Positions 32,341-41,804 of a stretch of 64,000 nucleotides of DNA are shown one piece after another. The position numbers were made by a program, and so were the translations under genes. The stretch's first letter is position 1; every line of letters begins with the position of its first letter. Below the pieces are notes generated by a model. That model made no database searches. It saw nothing but the letters and a program-made list of their open reading frames with translations, and had not been told where the DNA came from. Source of the stretch: Bacillota bacterium (GTDB lineage: Bacteria > Bacillota > Clostridia > Christensenellales > SZUA-584); contig JAEWBO010000005.1 in the NCBI GenBank assembly GCA_023391105.1, forward strand, positions 1 to 64,000, in the 5' to 3' direction.

Positions 32341-33015
32341 ATGAATCGTGTAGAGAATATTTATATTGAAAAACTCAGCCGGTTTCAAAGCGTGCTTCAG
32401 GAAAAGGCTGCCAAATGCGGCGGAACATCGCGTGCTTTTGAGGACATATTGAACGAGGTCGAGCAGCGTATGGCGCTGAACGATGCAGGTGCTCAAACCA
32501 CCGGCGTGCCAGATACATTTGACGTGCCGGGATATACGGCCTACTCGGGTTACCAAAGCAACCCGAACCTTCAGACATCCGCGTCCTCGAGCGAGATTGA
32601 AGCGGCTGTCAGCAATGCCGCGAATGCGACAGGGCTGGACCCCGCGCTGATTAAAGCGATCATCCAGGTGGAATCCTCGTTTCGGACAGATGCGGTATCC
32701 GGTGCGGGCGCGCAGGGGCTTATGCAGCTGATGCCGGGAACGGCAAGCTCGCTGGGCGTGACGAATTCATTTGATGCCAACCAGAATGTGATGGGCGGCA
32801 GCACATACATAAAAAAGCAGCTTGAGCGCTTTGGCGACTTAAGGCTTGCGCTTGCGGCATACAACACGGGGCCGGGGCGCATAGGAAGGCTGAACATTTC
32901 AAATCCGGATGATCCAGCCCAGTATAATCAGATATCTGAACGCGTCCGCGGCTATGTGGACAAGGTGCTCGCATATTACAAACAGTTTTCATCTCAGCAA
33001 GGGGTGGTTATATGA
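32341..33015 (+). CDS. Lytic transglycosylase, flagellar (FlgJ-like role)
   Basis: This 224-residue protein has an SLT/goose-lysozyme-type domain: catalytic Glu 111 in IQVESSF, then GAQGLMQLMPGTA, MGGSTYIKKQLERFGD and ALAAYNTGPGRI. It should cut peptidoglycan glycan strands to let the rod pass. There is no signal peptide, so it may travel by the flagellar export gate; the N-terminal 60 residues, with FEDILNEV, could carry such a signal. The ATG has no clear ribosome binding site and sits at the expected start of a sigma-28 transcript. It overlaps flgB by 4 bases, as flagellar muramidases often do. Confidence 0.92.
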   Translation: MNRVENIYIEKLSRFQSVLQEKAAKCGGTSRAFEDILNEVEQRMALNDAGAQTTGVPDTFDVPGYTAYSGYQSNPNLQTSASSSEIEAAVSNAANATGLDPALIKAIIQVESSFRTDAVSGAGAQGLMQLMPGTASSLGVTNSFDANQNVMGGSTYIKKQLERFGDLRLALAAYNTGPGRIGRLNISNPDDPAQYNQISERVRGYVDKVLAYYKQFSSQQGVVI

Positions 33016-33410
33016 TCGATAAAATTTTCAACAACGTGGGTGTTTTGCAAAAGGGACTGGATGCGTCGTGGCTTAAAAATGAAGTGATTACCAACAACAT
33101 CGCCAACGCGGATACGCCGAACTTCAAAAGCTCCTCCGTTTCGTTTGAATCGGCTTTCAAGTCGGCGCTGAGCGGAAACAGCCTTGCAGCCAAAAAGACG
33201 CGTGACAAGCATATCGATTTTCAATCTCAAAGCATGGAAGCCACAGTCACAACCAATGAGGATACGTCCAATGGACTAGACGGCAACAATGTGGATATCG
33301 ATTATGAGAACGCGGAGCTGGCTAAGAATACGATTTATTACAGTACGCTGATTAAGCAGGTTACCAGTGAATTCAGAAAGCTTAACTCAGCAATTAATAA
33401 AGTGGAGTAG
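33012..33410 (+). CDS. flgB: Flagellar proximal rod protein FlgB
   Basis: This 132-residue rod protein has the start KGLDASWLKNEVITNNIANADTP, the classic rod-family N-terminus, and a C-terminal helix with LAKNTIYYSTLIKQVTSEF. FlgB joins the MS ring end of the rod. It is the first of flgB-flgC-fliE, but the fliF gene that normally follows lies 18 kb to the right in this genome. Confidence 0.97.
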   Translation: MIDKIFNNVGVLQKGLDASWLKNEVITNNIANADTPNFKSSSVSFESAFKSALSGNSLAAKKTRDKHIDFQSQSMEATVTTNEDTSNGLDGNNVDIDYENAELAKNTIYYSTLIKQVTSEFRKLNSAINKVE

Positions 33411-33416
33411 TGTATT

Positions 33417-33839
33417 ATGGGATTTTTATCATCGCTTGATATCAGCGCATCGGCCTTGACGGCACAGCGCGTACGCATGAATGTAATCAGTGAGAATATC
33501 GCCAATGCGGATTCGACACGCACGGAAAACGGCGCGCCCTATCGCAGAAGAGTGGTCGCGATGGGTGAAAAGCCCGCCGCATTTTCTGATGCTTTAAAAT
33601 CAGCCACAGGCGGCGGCGTCATGGTGACGCGAATTGTTGAGGATGCATCCGATTTTGAATATGACTATGATCCGACGCATCCGGATGCCAATGAGCAAGG
33701 GTATGTGGCCTATCCGAACGTGGATGAAACCGAGGAAATCATCGATCTGATGGCCGCCACGCGCTCATATGAGGCGAACGTAACAGCGCTTAACGCGACC
33801 AAGAGTATGGCTGCCAAGGCGCTAGAAATCAGTGGCTAA
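33417..33839 (+). CDS. flgC: Flagellar rod protein FlgC
   Basis: This 140-residue protein starts with LDISASALTAQRVRMNVISENIANADS and ends with the conserved MAATRSYEANVTALNATK helix of FlgC. The middle has the YDPTHPDANEQGYVAYPNV motif, also typical. It follows flgB by 6 bases. Confidence 0.98.
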   Translation: MGFLSSLDISASALTAQRVRMNVISENIANADSTRTENGAPYRRRVVAMGEKPAAFSDALKSATGGGVMVTRIVEDASDFEYDYDPTHPDANEQGYVAYPNVDETEEIIDLMAATRSYEANVTALNATKSMAAKALEISG

Positions 33840-33856
33840 GAAAGGAACGATAACCC

Positions 33857-34150
33857 ATGCAAATAAACGGAATCAGTGACATCGTCTCCAGAATTGATTC
33901 AATCGGCAGCTCCAAGAAGCCGCAAAACGAAAGCAGCTTTACGGATATCTTAAGCGAAGCGATAAACAACGCGCAGGAGTCCGAAGGCTCCGTGTTGGAT
34001 GAGAATGTCGCGTTGCTGACCGGTGAAACGGATGATCTTCATACACCGGTGCTCGAGGCACAAAAAGCGGAGCTGGCATTAGACCTCGCGATACAGATCA
34101 GAAACAAAGTGATCGGCGCCTACAACGAAGTCATGAACATGCAGGTGTAA
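33857..34150 (+). CDS. fliE: Flagellar hook-basal body protein FliE
   Basis: This 97-residue protein links the MS ring with the rod. The chain FTDILSEAINNAQESE and the C-terminal AQKAELALDLAIQIRNKVIGAYNEVMNMQV are the family hallmarks. The length is usual. Confidence 0.96.
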   Translation: MQINGISDIVSRIDSIGSSKKPQNESSFTDILSEAINNAQESEGSVLDENVALLTGETDDLHTPVLEAQKAELALDLAIQIRNKVIGAYNEVMNMQV

Positions 34151-34224
34151 TTTTCTGCTAACATAAAATCTGTTTCACACAAATCAATAAGGGTATATAA
34201 AGTGTAGACTGAAAGGGGTAACTC

Positions 34225-34728
34225 ATGGGCGATTGGTGGTCTACGCTTTTTTACGTTCTCATTATGGTAGCCGTGCTGCTCGCGGCTTATTTCACAACCA
34301 AATACCTTTCCAACAAAACAAGACGCATTATCAAAAGCAAGCATATCATCCTCCTTGACCGTATGGGCATTGCAAAAGACAAGTCGCTTTTGCTGACCAA
34401 GGTCGGAGATAAATGCATATTGATTGGCGTGACCAATCAAAACATCAATTGTCTCGTCGAAGTGAACATCAACGATTTGTCTGAAATCGAAAATGAGCCG
34501 GCAAGCCCAACCGGGGCAGGCCCTCTCTCTATATTTGCTCAAATTCTGTCCAATGCAAAAAACGCACCGAGTGAGCTTGTCAAGGCGCGCATGGAAGCGA
34601 AACAAAAGAAGAAAGAAGCTTCTGAGCCGCGTGATGCAGTTGGCGATGATTATATCGAACAGATCACCCGGGCGATTGAAAGAAGAAAAAATCCCAAAGG
34701 CCATAACAACGGGGGAATGGATGAATAG
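34225..34728 (+). CDS. fliO: Flagellar biosynthesis protein FliO
   Basis: This 167-residue protein has one N-terminal membrane segment (LFYVLIMVAVLLAAYFTTKYL) followed by the FliO domain with IILLDRMGIAKDKSLLLTKVG and CILIGVTNQNINCLVEV, and a charged, probably disordered C-terminus. FliO helps assemble the FliP pore complex. Its end overlaps the start of fliP by 8 bases. Confidence 0.9.
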   Translation: MGDWWSTLFYVLIMVAVLLAAYFTTKYLSNKTRRIIKSKHIILLDRMGIAKDKSLLLTKVGDKCILIGVTNQNINCLVEVNINDLSEIENEPASPTGAGPLSIFAQILSNAKNAPSELVKARMEAKQKKKEASEPRDAVGDDYIEQITRAIERRKNPKGHNNGGMDE

Positions 34729-35548
34729 CTTGCCTTTACAGCCGCCGCTGAAAACACGGCGGCGTCGTCGGTTTAAAATGAAAATTGTGCTCGCTGTTGT
34801 TTTATGTCTCGCGCTTGTTTTTCTTATGGCGGGCTGCTCGGCGATTTCTAATGAAACAGATACGCTCACCGGCACGCGTGCGGACGATGACAACTCGGTA
34901 CTCGGCGGCCTTCTCGGAAACCGCAGTGAGACAGTGGATATTGTACTGCTGCTGACGATATTGTCGCTGCTGCCCTCTATTCTAATCATGCTGACATGCT
35001 TTCCGCGGATTATCATCGTGCTGTCGTTGATAAGAAACGGGCTTGGATTACAGCAGATGCCGCCCAATCAGGTGCTGATCGGTCTTGCGCTTTTCCTTAC
35101 GTTTTTTGTGATGTCTCCGGTCATTGACGACATCAATGTGAACGCCTATCAGCCGTATATTGAAAACAAGATCACGGATGATGAAGCTTTTGAACGCGCG
35201 ATGGAACCTGTCCGTGAGTTTATGATGGAGCAAACATATAAAAGTGATCTTGACTATTTCGTTTCCGTATCAGGTGCGGACAAGGACATAGAAAACATAG
35301 AGGATGTATCTAACACCGCTTTGATTCCCGCCTTTATCACGAGTGAAATCAAACGCGGATTCCAGATAGGCTTTTTACTCTACATTCCGTTCATCGTGCT
35401 GGACATGATTGTGGCGAGCGTGCTCATGTCGATGGGCATGATGATGCTGCCGCCCATCGTGATATCGCTGCCATTTAAGGTGCTGCTGTTTGTGCTCGTC
35501 GACGGGTGGATGCTGACTGTGCAAACGCTGATCTCAAGCTTTGGCTAG
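34721..35548 (+). CDS. fliP: Flagellar export gate protein FliP
   Basis: This 275-residue export gate subunit has the conserved ILIMLTCFPRIIIVLSLIRN and QMPPNQVLIGLALFLTFF segments and an ending with LLFVLVDGWMLTVQTLI. The first 40 residues include a run of Arg/Lys, a hydrophobic stretch and LVFLMAGC, a lipobox-like motif that is not usual for FliP, whose signal peptide is normally of type I. Start 34721 has GGGGGA nearby; a frame open back to 34493 overlaps fliO and is not believed. Confidence 0.95.
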   Translation: MNSLPLQPPLKTRRRRRFKMKIVLAVVLCLALVFLMAGCSAISNETDTLTGTRADDDNSVLGGLLGNRSETVDIVLLLTILSLLPSILIMLTCFPRIIIVLSLIRNGLGLQQMPPNQVLIGLALFLTFFVMSPVIDDINVNAYQPYIENKITDDEAFERAMEPVREFMMEQTYKSDLDYFVSVSGADKDIENIEDVSNTALIPAFITSEIKRGFQIGFLLYIPFIVLDMIVASVLMSMGMMMLPPIVISLPFKVLLFVLVDGWMLTVQTLISSFG

Positions 35549-35598
35549 CAACGAAGAACAAGAGTGCTTTTGAGTTTATCAAAAGGAGGACATGAGGG

Positions 35599-35868
35599 GT
35601 GGATCAAGCGGAAGTTATCACGGTCATGCAGGATGGCGTGATGACGATCATCACAGTTGCTGCGCCAATCTTAATCGTGGCGATGATTGTGGGTCTCGTT
35701 ATTTCGATATTTCAGGCGACAACACAGATCAACGAACAGACGTTAGCCTTTGTGCCCAAAATTGTGGCGATACTCGTTGTGCTGCTCGTTTTTGCCGGTA
35801 TGATGCTGACAAATCTAACAGATTTCACTTACCGTATGTACGGTTACGTGGATACGATGCTGAAATAG
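35599..35868 (+). CDS. fliQ: Flagellar export gate protein FliQ
   Basis: This 89-residue protein has two membrane helices and the conserved IVGLVISIFQATTQINEQTLAFVPKI. It winds around FliP-FliR in the export gate. It uses a GTG start with AAAGGAGG 10 bases upstream; another frame opens at 35592 but encodes no family protein. Confidence 0.95.
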   Translation: MDQAEVITVMQDGVMTIITVAAPILIVAMIVGLVISIFQATTQINEQTLAFVPKIVAILVVLLVFAGMMLTNLTDFTYRMYGYVDTMLK

Positions 35869-35877
35869 AAGGATGAG

Positions 35878-36663
35878 ATGGAACAAGTACTGGGCATAAT
35901 TGAGGCCAACCTTGACTCCTTCATATTGATGTTTATTCGGGTGAGCACGCTGCTGATGGCCTCGCCCATATTCGGCAGAAAAGCACTGCCCAATATACTG
36001 AAAATCGGCATGTGTCTTATGGTCACATATGCTGTTTTCTCGGCGAATCCGGCGGCGTCATCGGTTCAATATTCGGGCGTGATCGAGTTTGGACTGCTGT
36101 GCGTCAAAGAGCTGCTTTTTGGATTGGTGCTTGGATATGTGACCACGCTGTTCTTTTCGGTGGTGCAGACGGCCGGTCAGATCATGGATATGCAGATGGG
36201 CTTTGGCATGGTCAACGTGTTTGACGTGAACTCAAACATCAGCGTGCCGGTGAGCGGCAATCTGTTTAACGCTATACTGCTCGTCGTGTTCTTTGCCGTG
36301 AATGGTCACTTACATCTTATTCGGATTCTGCTTGCGACGTTCAGCCACATTCCGCCGGGGCAGGTGGCACTGAATCCTGTCATTGGGCTCGCGGCGCTCG
36401 AGGTGTTTGCGCTCGCGTTTATGCTTGCGGCCAGCGTGGCAATGCCGCTCATCGCGTCAGGTCTGCTCGGTGAAGTCGCGCTGGGGTTTATTGTGCGGGC
36501 CATCCCGCAGCTGAACGTGTTTGTCGTAGGTATACCCTTAAAAATCGTGTTGGGTTTAATGATGCTTTTGATAATGATTCCGGTGTTTGTATCCTTCTCG
36601 GATGTGCTGTTTGAGCGTATGTTCGCCTCCATCGATAAGATGATTGCGGGGCTTGCGCCATGA
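35878..36663 (+). CDS. fliR: Flagellar export gate protein FliR
   Basis: This 261-residue membrane protein has six hydrophobic segments, FGRKALPNILKIGMCL early, QIMDMQMGFGMVNVFDVNS in the middle and RAIPQLNVFVVGIPLKIVLG near the end, all characteristic of FliR. It is followed by flhB with a 4-base overlap. Confidence 0.97.
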   Translation: MEQVLGIIEANLDSFILMFIRVSTLLMASPIFGRKALPNILKIGMCLMVTYAVFSANPAASSVQYSGVIEFGLLCVKELLFGLVLGYVTTLFFSVVQTAGQIMDMQMGFGMVNVFDVNSNISVPVSGNLFNAILLVVFFAVNGHLHLIRILLATFSHIPPGQVALNPVIGLAALEVFALAFMLAASVAMPLIASGLLGEVALGFIVRAIPQLNVFVVGIPLKIVLGLMMLLIMIPVFVSFSDVLFERMFASIDKMIAGLAP

Positions 36664-37733
36664 GCCCTCAGCCGTCAGGAGAAAAAACAGAAAAAGCCAC
36701 ACCGCGACGAAAGCGAGAAGCAAGAGAAAAAGGACAGATATTCAAGAGCATCGAGATCAACACGGCCCTATCGATGCTGGTGATGTTCGGTGTGCTGGCT
36801 GTTTTCGGAAGAACGATCGTTGAAAACATTAAAAAGCTGCTGCATTACTTTTTCACCATGCAGGCGCCTGACGACTTTGGGGTTGCGGCTGTGGTCGCCA
36901 TGTTTGGCGATGCTGCCTGGATGTTTATCGGTATTATCGCGCCTATACTTGTGGCTGCTTTTGTGGCAGGCGTGGTGTTTAATCTGGTGCAGGTGGGATT
37001 CATTTTCTCAACCAAAGCACTGGCGCCCAAGTTTGACCGGATCAGTCCATTGTCGGGATTTAAACGGATTTTCTCCAAACGAACGCTGATCGATCTTGTC
37101 AAGTCGATCATCAAGATCGCGATACTCGGCATAGTCGCATACAACGAGTATGAGGGACATATGGAGGACTTCAAAGGGCTGATGGGGCAGGATGTGGGCT
37201 TGGCCACGGCGAGCTTTGTGGAGATGATACTTTCAATTGCATTCAACCTCGCCATTGCCTTTGCGATATTCGCACCGTTTGACTATATGTATCAGCGGTG
37301 GAAGCATAACAAAGACCTCATGATGACAAAGCAGGAGGTCAGGGACGAATACAAGCTTACCGAAGGCAATCCGCAAACAAAGGGCAGGATTGTGCAAAAG
37401 CAGCGGCAGATGAGCCGCATGCGCATGGTGCAGGCGGTGAAAGACGCGGATGTGGTGATTACCAACCCCACGCATTACGCGGTCGCACTGGAATACAAAG
37501 AAGGCAAGAACACAGCGCCTATAATTATTGCCAAGGGCAAGGATCATCTGGCGCTGAAGATAAAGGAAAAAGCAAAGGAAGCAAGCGTGCAAATCGTGGA
37601 GAACAAGCCTCTGGCGCAGTCTCTTTACTTCTTTTGCGAGGTGGGAGACGAGGTTCCTGAAGATATGTATAAAGCCGTGGCGGAAGTGCTGGCCTATGTA
37701 TACCGCATGAAGAAAATGGGGGGAAGAGCTTGA
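36660..37733 (+). CDS. flhB: Flagellar export switch protein FlhB
   Basis: This 357-residue protein has an N-terminal GEKTEKATPRRKREAREKGQ tail, four membrane segments, and a cytoplasmic domain with the self-cleavage motif NPTH in VVITNPTHYAVALEY. It switches export from rod/hook to filament proteins under FliK control. A small FlhB-like protein without NPTH is encoded at 25.4 kb. The stop overlaps the TTG start of flhA by 4 bases. Confidence 0.98.
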   Translation: MSPQPSGEKTEKATPRRKREAREKGQIFKSIEINTALSMLVMFGVLAVFGRTIVENIKKLLHYFFTMQAPDDFGVAAVVAMFGDAAWMFIGIIAPILVAAFVAGVVFNLVQVGFIFSTKALAPKFDRISPLSGFKRIFSKRTLIDLVKSIIKIAILGIVAYNEYEGHMEDFKGLMGQDVGLATASFVEMILSIAFNLAIAFAIFAPFDYMYQRWKHNKDLMMTKQEVRDEYKLTEGNPQTKGRIVQKQRQMSRMRMVQAVKDADVVITNPTHYAVALEYKEGKNTAPIIIAKGKDHLALKIKEKAKEASVQIVENKPLAQSLYFFCEVGDEVPEDMYKAVAEVLAYVYRMKKMGGRA

Positions 37734-39772
37734 AGATTACGGATATTCTCGTGGCCGTGCTGGTATTGGCCATCATACTGCTGATTATCATTCCGTTGTC
37801 TACAGGACTGATGGACTTCTTATTAATCGTCAATATCACCATGTCGCTGATGATATTGCTGATTACGCTGTATACCAAACGGACGCTCGATTTTTCCACG
37901 TATCCCACGATGCTGCTGATTGTGACGCTGTTCCGGCTTGCACTTAACATTTCATCGACGCGACTGATACTAGGCAACGGCGGCGATGCGGGCAACGTGA
38001 TTAAAGCATTCGGCACCTTCGTGGTGGGAGGCAACCTGGTTGTGGGCTTCGTCGTGTTTCTGATTATCGTTATCGTGCAGTTTGTGGTCATCACCAAGGG
38101 TGCCGAACGTGTGTCTGAAGTGGCCGCCCGTTTCACGTTGGATGCGATGCCCGGCAAACAGATGGCGATTGACGCAGACTTGAGCTCGGGTATCATCAAC
38201 GAAGATCAGGCAAGAGTACGCCGCACAGACATTCAGAGGGAAGCAGACTTTTATGGCGCAATGGACGGTGCGTCCAAGTTCGTTAAGGGCGATGCCATTG
38301 TGGGCATCATCATCACCATCATCAATGTGGTGGGCGGTATCCTTGTGGGCGTTTTGGGTGTAAGCGGAAAGGTCATGCCGTTTGATCAGGTCATTACGGT
38401 ATACACGCTTGCCACTGTGGGTGACGGTCTTTGCAGCCAGATTCCCGCGCTGCTCGTTTCAACGGCGACGGGCATTATTGTAACGCGCTCCGCCACCAAG
38501 GACAGCTTCGGTCAAGACCTGTCGAAGCAGCTGTTCAGTCAGCCTTATGTGTTCTACGTGCTCGGCGGTATGCTGGCTCTGATCAGCTTTATTCCCGGTC
38601 TGCCGACGCCGCTTATACTTGTTATGGCTGCGGCTCTGCCGACTATCGGCTATATGAGAAACCGCAAAGAAAAGAAGCAACAGGAAGCGGAGATACAGTC
38701 CGAAGCGGAAATCAGCGCCACAGAAAAACGCAAGCCCGAAAATGTCACCTCGCTTTTGCATGTGGATCTGATCGAAATGGAGTTCGGCTACGGTCTCATT
38801 TCGCTCGTTGACGCTTCGCAGGGCGGCGACCTGCTCGATCGTGTGGTGATGATCAGGCGGCAGTGCGCGCTGGATCTTGGCATCATCGTTCCTATTGTGC
38901 GGCTGCGAGACAACATACAGCTTGGCACCAAAGAATACGTGATCAAGATAAAGGGGCTTGATGTGGCGCGCGGTGAGGTGATGCTGGGGCGGTATCTGGC
39001 GCTCAAGCCCGAGGAAGTGGACGAGCCCATCGACGGTATTGAAACAGTGGAACCGACCTTCGGCCTGCCCGCGCTCTGGATAACCGAGAAAGACCGCGAA
39101 AAGGCGGAGTTGAAAGGCTATACGACAATCGACGTTCCGTCCGTGATTTCCACACATCTGATGGAAATCATCAAACGGCATGCAGACGAGCTGCTGGGCC
39201 GCCAGCAGGTTCAGACCATTATCGACAATCTGAAAAAGCAGCAGCCGGCGCTCGTGGAGGAAGTGGTTCCTAAGGTGTTCTCCATCGGCGAATTGCAAAA
39301 GGTACTTGCAAACCTGCTGCGTGAAAATGTGTCGATTCGTGACATCGCTTCCATATTGGAAATATTAGGCGATTATGGTACGATAACACGAGACACAGAT
39401 GTGTTAACAGAATATGTTCGCCAGAAGCTCAAACGTGTGATAACGAGAGGCTTTATACCCGACGGCAAGGCGCGTGTGATCACAATGGATCCCGACACAG
39501 AAAAGGTGATTTCAAACAGCCTGCGCCAATCGGACAAGGGCATGGTCGCACCAATGGATCCGGCACAGATTCAATTGTTTTTGAACAATCTCAAGAAGGG
39601 TATCGATCATTTCTTAAGCCTTGGGATTGCGCCCATCATGATTACTTCGCCGCAGATACGCAAGCATATTAAAAATCTGTCGTCGCAAGTGTATCCGGAG
39701 CTTGTCGTGCTTTCGTACAACGAACTGGAGCCCAATGTAGAAATTTATTCAGACTGGACGGTGAGTATATAG
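37730..39772 (+). CDS. flhA: Flagellar export gate protein FlhA
   Basis: This 680-residue protein has eight predicted membrane segments in the first half (TLFRLALNISSTRLIL, the DAMPGKQMAIDADL loop) and a large cytoplasmic C-domain (EFGYGLISLVDASQGGDLLDRV onward). It drives export with the proton gradient. It uses a TTG start overlapping the flhB stop, with GGGGGGAAG upstream. Confidence 0.98.
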   Translation: MKITDILVAVLVLAIILLIIIPLSTGLMDFLLIVNITMSLMILLITLYTKRTLDFSTYPTMLLIVTLFRLALNISSTRLILGNGGDAGNVIKAFGTFVVGGNLVVGFVVFLIIVIVQFVVITKGAERVSEVAARFTLDAMPGKQMAIDADLSSGIINEDQARVRRTDIQREADFYGAMDGASKFVKGDAIVGIIITIINVVGGILVGVLGVSGKVMPFDQVITVYTLATVGDGLCSQIPALLVSTATGIIVTRSATKDSFGQDLSKQLFSQPYVFYVLGGMLALISFIPGLPTPLILVMAAALPTIGYMRNRKEKKQQEAEIQSEAEISATEKRKPENVTSLLHVDLIEMEFGYGLISLVDASQGGDLLDRVVMIRRQCALDLGIIVPIVRLRDNIQLGTKEYVIKIKGLDVARGEVMLGRYLALKPEEVDEPIDGIETVEPTFGLPALWITEKDREKAELKGYTTIDVPSVISTHLMEIIKRHADELLGRQQVQTIIDNLKKQQPALVEEVVPKVFSIGELQKVLANLLRENVSIRDIASILEILGDYGTITRDTDVLTEYVRQKLKRVITRGFIPDGKARVITMDPDTEKVISNSLRQSDKGMVAPMDPAQIQLFLNNLKKGIDHFLSLGIAPIMITSPQIRKHIKNLSSQVYPELVVLSYNELEPNVEIYSDWTVSI

Positions 39773-40936
39773 GTGTTTGTAAAAAGATTTACCGCGCGAG
39801 ATATGCAGGATGCCATGAAAAAAATTAAAAAGGAATTCGGGCCCGACGCGGTGATTCTCGACAGCAAAACGGTGCGGGGAAAAGGTATTTCCGGGCTTTT
39901 TAAGAAAAACTTCGAGGTGGTTGCCGCATACGAGCCAAGGAGGAGCTTTGAACTTGCTCCCCCAAAGACGGAAACACCTAAAGCTCCGGCTGTCAAAAGT
40001 CCGCCGCGAGCCGAGGACTCTCCGGTCGTGCAGACGCGCGATGCTGAATCGAAAATCGCGCCGCTTGAGGCTCAGATTGAGTCCTTAAAGGGGTTGGTGA
40101 CAGACATTTCTAACCGAATGGGGACAGCAAAGGAGGACACAGGGCCGCTTCCGTCTGAAGTGCAATGGCTATACCAGCAAATGCTTGACAGAGATGTTAA
40201 TGAAGAACTTGCCAAGGAGATTGCGTTGCTGACGCATGGGGTATCGCTTAAACAATCTGTCGACATTAGCGCTGTGGCCAGGCAGCTTGTGATTGACAAG
40301 CTTGGCGAATCTGTGCCCGTTAAATTGAAGAAGTATGCCCAGACAGTGCTGCTTTTTGCAGGGCCGACAGGCGCAGGAAAAACAACGACGCTTGTGAAGC
40401 TCGCAGGACGCCTCGCGCTGGATCAAAATTTGAGCATCGGCTTGGTCAACATGGACACGTATCGCGTTGGCGCGATGGAACATATGCGTATTTATGCGGA
40501 AATCATGGACATTCCCGTGAAAACCGCATACAACGCAAAGGATCTTAAAGAAGCGGTGGATGGGATGGCAGACAGAGACGTCATACTCATCGATACAGCC
40601 GGGAGGAGCTCGACGGATGCGGCTTACCGTAAGGAGCTCGAAGAGTATATCACCGCTGCCCATGTGGACGAGGTCTATCTTGTGATTAGTGTGGTAACAG
40701 GCAGCAAGGCCTGCAAGAATATTCTTAACAATTATTCGTTTATACCGAACTTTAAGCTCATTATTACAAAGCTCGATGAGGTGGGCGTTTGGGGAAATAT
40801 CTTAAACATTGCGGACTATGCAAAAAAATCGCTGGCGTATATCACCATGGGGCAAGACGTCCCTGATGATATCAGTCAGGTGAACCCTTCGATGCTGGCG
40901 GAAAACATCGTCGGAAGACGAGAGGTCGCGCTATGA
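39773..40936 (+). CDS. flhF: SRP-like GTPase FlhF
   Basis: This 387-residue protein sets flagellar number and place. The N-terminal domain (MQDAMKKIKKEFGPDAVIL) is linked by a disordered stretch to the NG GTPase domain with P-loop GPTGAGKTT at 197-205, the VNMDTYRVGAMEHM segment, and DTAGRSS. It opens with GTG directly after the flhA stop codon and overlaps flhG by 4 bases, in the usual flhF-flhG pair. Confidence 0.98.
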   Translation: MFVKRFTARDMQDAMKKIKKEFGPDAVILDSKTVRGKGISGLFKKNFEVVAAYEPRRSFELAPPKTETPKAPAVKSPPRAEDSPVVQTRDAESKIAPLEAQIESLKGLVTDISNRMGTAKEDTGPLPSEVQWLYQQMLDRDVNEELAKEIALLTHGVSLKQSVDISAVARQLVIDKLGESVPVKLKKYAQTVLLFAGPTGAGKTTTLVKLAGRLALDQNLSIGLVNMDTYRVGAMEHMRIYAEIMDIPVKTAYNAKDLKEAVDGMADRDVILIDTAGRSSTDAAYRKELEEYITAAHVDEVYLVISVVTGSKACKNILNNYSFIPNFKLIITKLDEVGVWGNILNIADYAKKSLAYITMGQDVPDDISQVNPSMLAENIVGRREVAL

Positions 40937-41799
40937 TGGATCAGGCTGAAAAGCTGCGCATGCTGATGAACTTGAAGAAAAAGCAAATGAAGATCGTCAC
41001 AGTGACAAGTGGAAAAGGCGGTGTCGGCAAATCCAGCCTTGCGCTTAATATGGGTATTGCTTTAAACAGACGCGGCCACCGTGCGCTGATTATTGATACC
41101 GATTTTGGTTTTTCTAATATTGATGTGATGCTGGGCGTCAGGGCAAAGTACGACCTAATGGATGTGATCCAAAGCCGTAAGAATATCCGCGAAATTATTG
41201 AAGTCGGGCTTGAGGGTGTGCAGTTCATTTCGGGCGGATCGGGTATATATGAGCTCACCAAGCTGGAGTCACCGCAGCTCATGCGCATCATGGAAAACGT
41301 GATGTCGCTTGAAAGCGTATCCGACACCATTATTTTTGATACGGGAGCGGGTATCAATGACAACACGCTTCGTCTGATACATGCGAGCCACGAAACGATT
41401 CTTGTGACCACGCCGGAGCCGACAGCTGTGGTGGATGCGTACGCTCTGCTAAAAATCGTTAACAGCCAAGGGTATCAGCCCAATGTGAACCTTGTGCTCA
41501 ACAGAGTGGAGAATGTGAGGGAAGCGACATCCGTGATGGATGGTTTGATACGCATCGTTGAAAAGAATACCGAAATACAGATGAAAAAGCTGGGTATGAT
41601 ATCGCAAGATGCCTATATGCTGAGCGCTGTTAAGGAGCAGGTGCCTATACTTATCAGCCATCCTTACTGCACCGCATCGGCCGATATCAACAAGTTGGTC
41701 AATAGTTTTCTTAATGTTTCGGTTCCGCCGCGTAAAAAACCGGGGCTCGCTGGATTTTTTGATCGTTTTGTGATGAAAAGCGGAATGGCTAAGGAGTAA
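40933..41799 (+). CDS. flhG: MinD-like ATPase FlhG (YlxH)
   Basis: This 288-residue protein has the deviant Walker A GKGGVGKSS at 27-35, preceded by a DQ-like activation segment (MDQAEKLRMLM) that in FlhG helps stimulate FlhF. Further motifs are DTDFGFSNIDVMLG and FDTGAGIND, and membrane-targeting basic residues near the end (PPRKKPGLAGFFDRF). It limits flagellar number with FlhF. Confidence 0.97.
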   Translation: MMDQAEKLRMLMNLKKKQMKIVTVTSGKGGVGKSSLALNMGIALNRRGHRALIIDTDFGFSNIDVMLGVRAKYDLMDVIQSRKNIREIIEVGLEGVQFISGGSGIYELTKLESPQLMRIMENVMSLESVSDTIIFDTGAGINDNTLRLIHASHETILVTTPEPTAVVDAYALLKIVNSQGYQPNVNLVLNRVENVREATSVMDGLIRIVEKNTEIQMKKLGMISQDAYMLSAVKEQVPILISHPYCTASADINKLVNSFLNVSVPPRKKPGLAGFFDRFVMKSGMAKE

Positions 41800-41804
41800 T
41801 CGTT

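Noticed and set aside
34120..35067. 315-codon open frame on the minus strand
   Set aside because: It covers fliO and fliP in antisense; both are clear family members. No ribosome site or family match was seen.
35592..35876. 94-codon frame starting with ATG over fliQ
   Set aside because: Although nearer to the Shine-Dalgarno, its product lacks any family pattern, while the GTG frame encodes a full FliQ.
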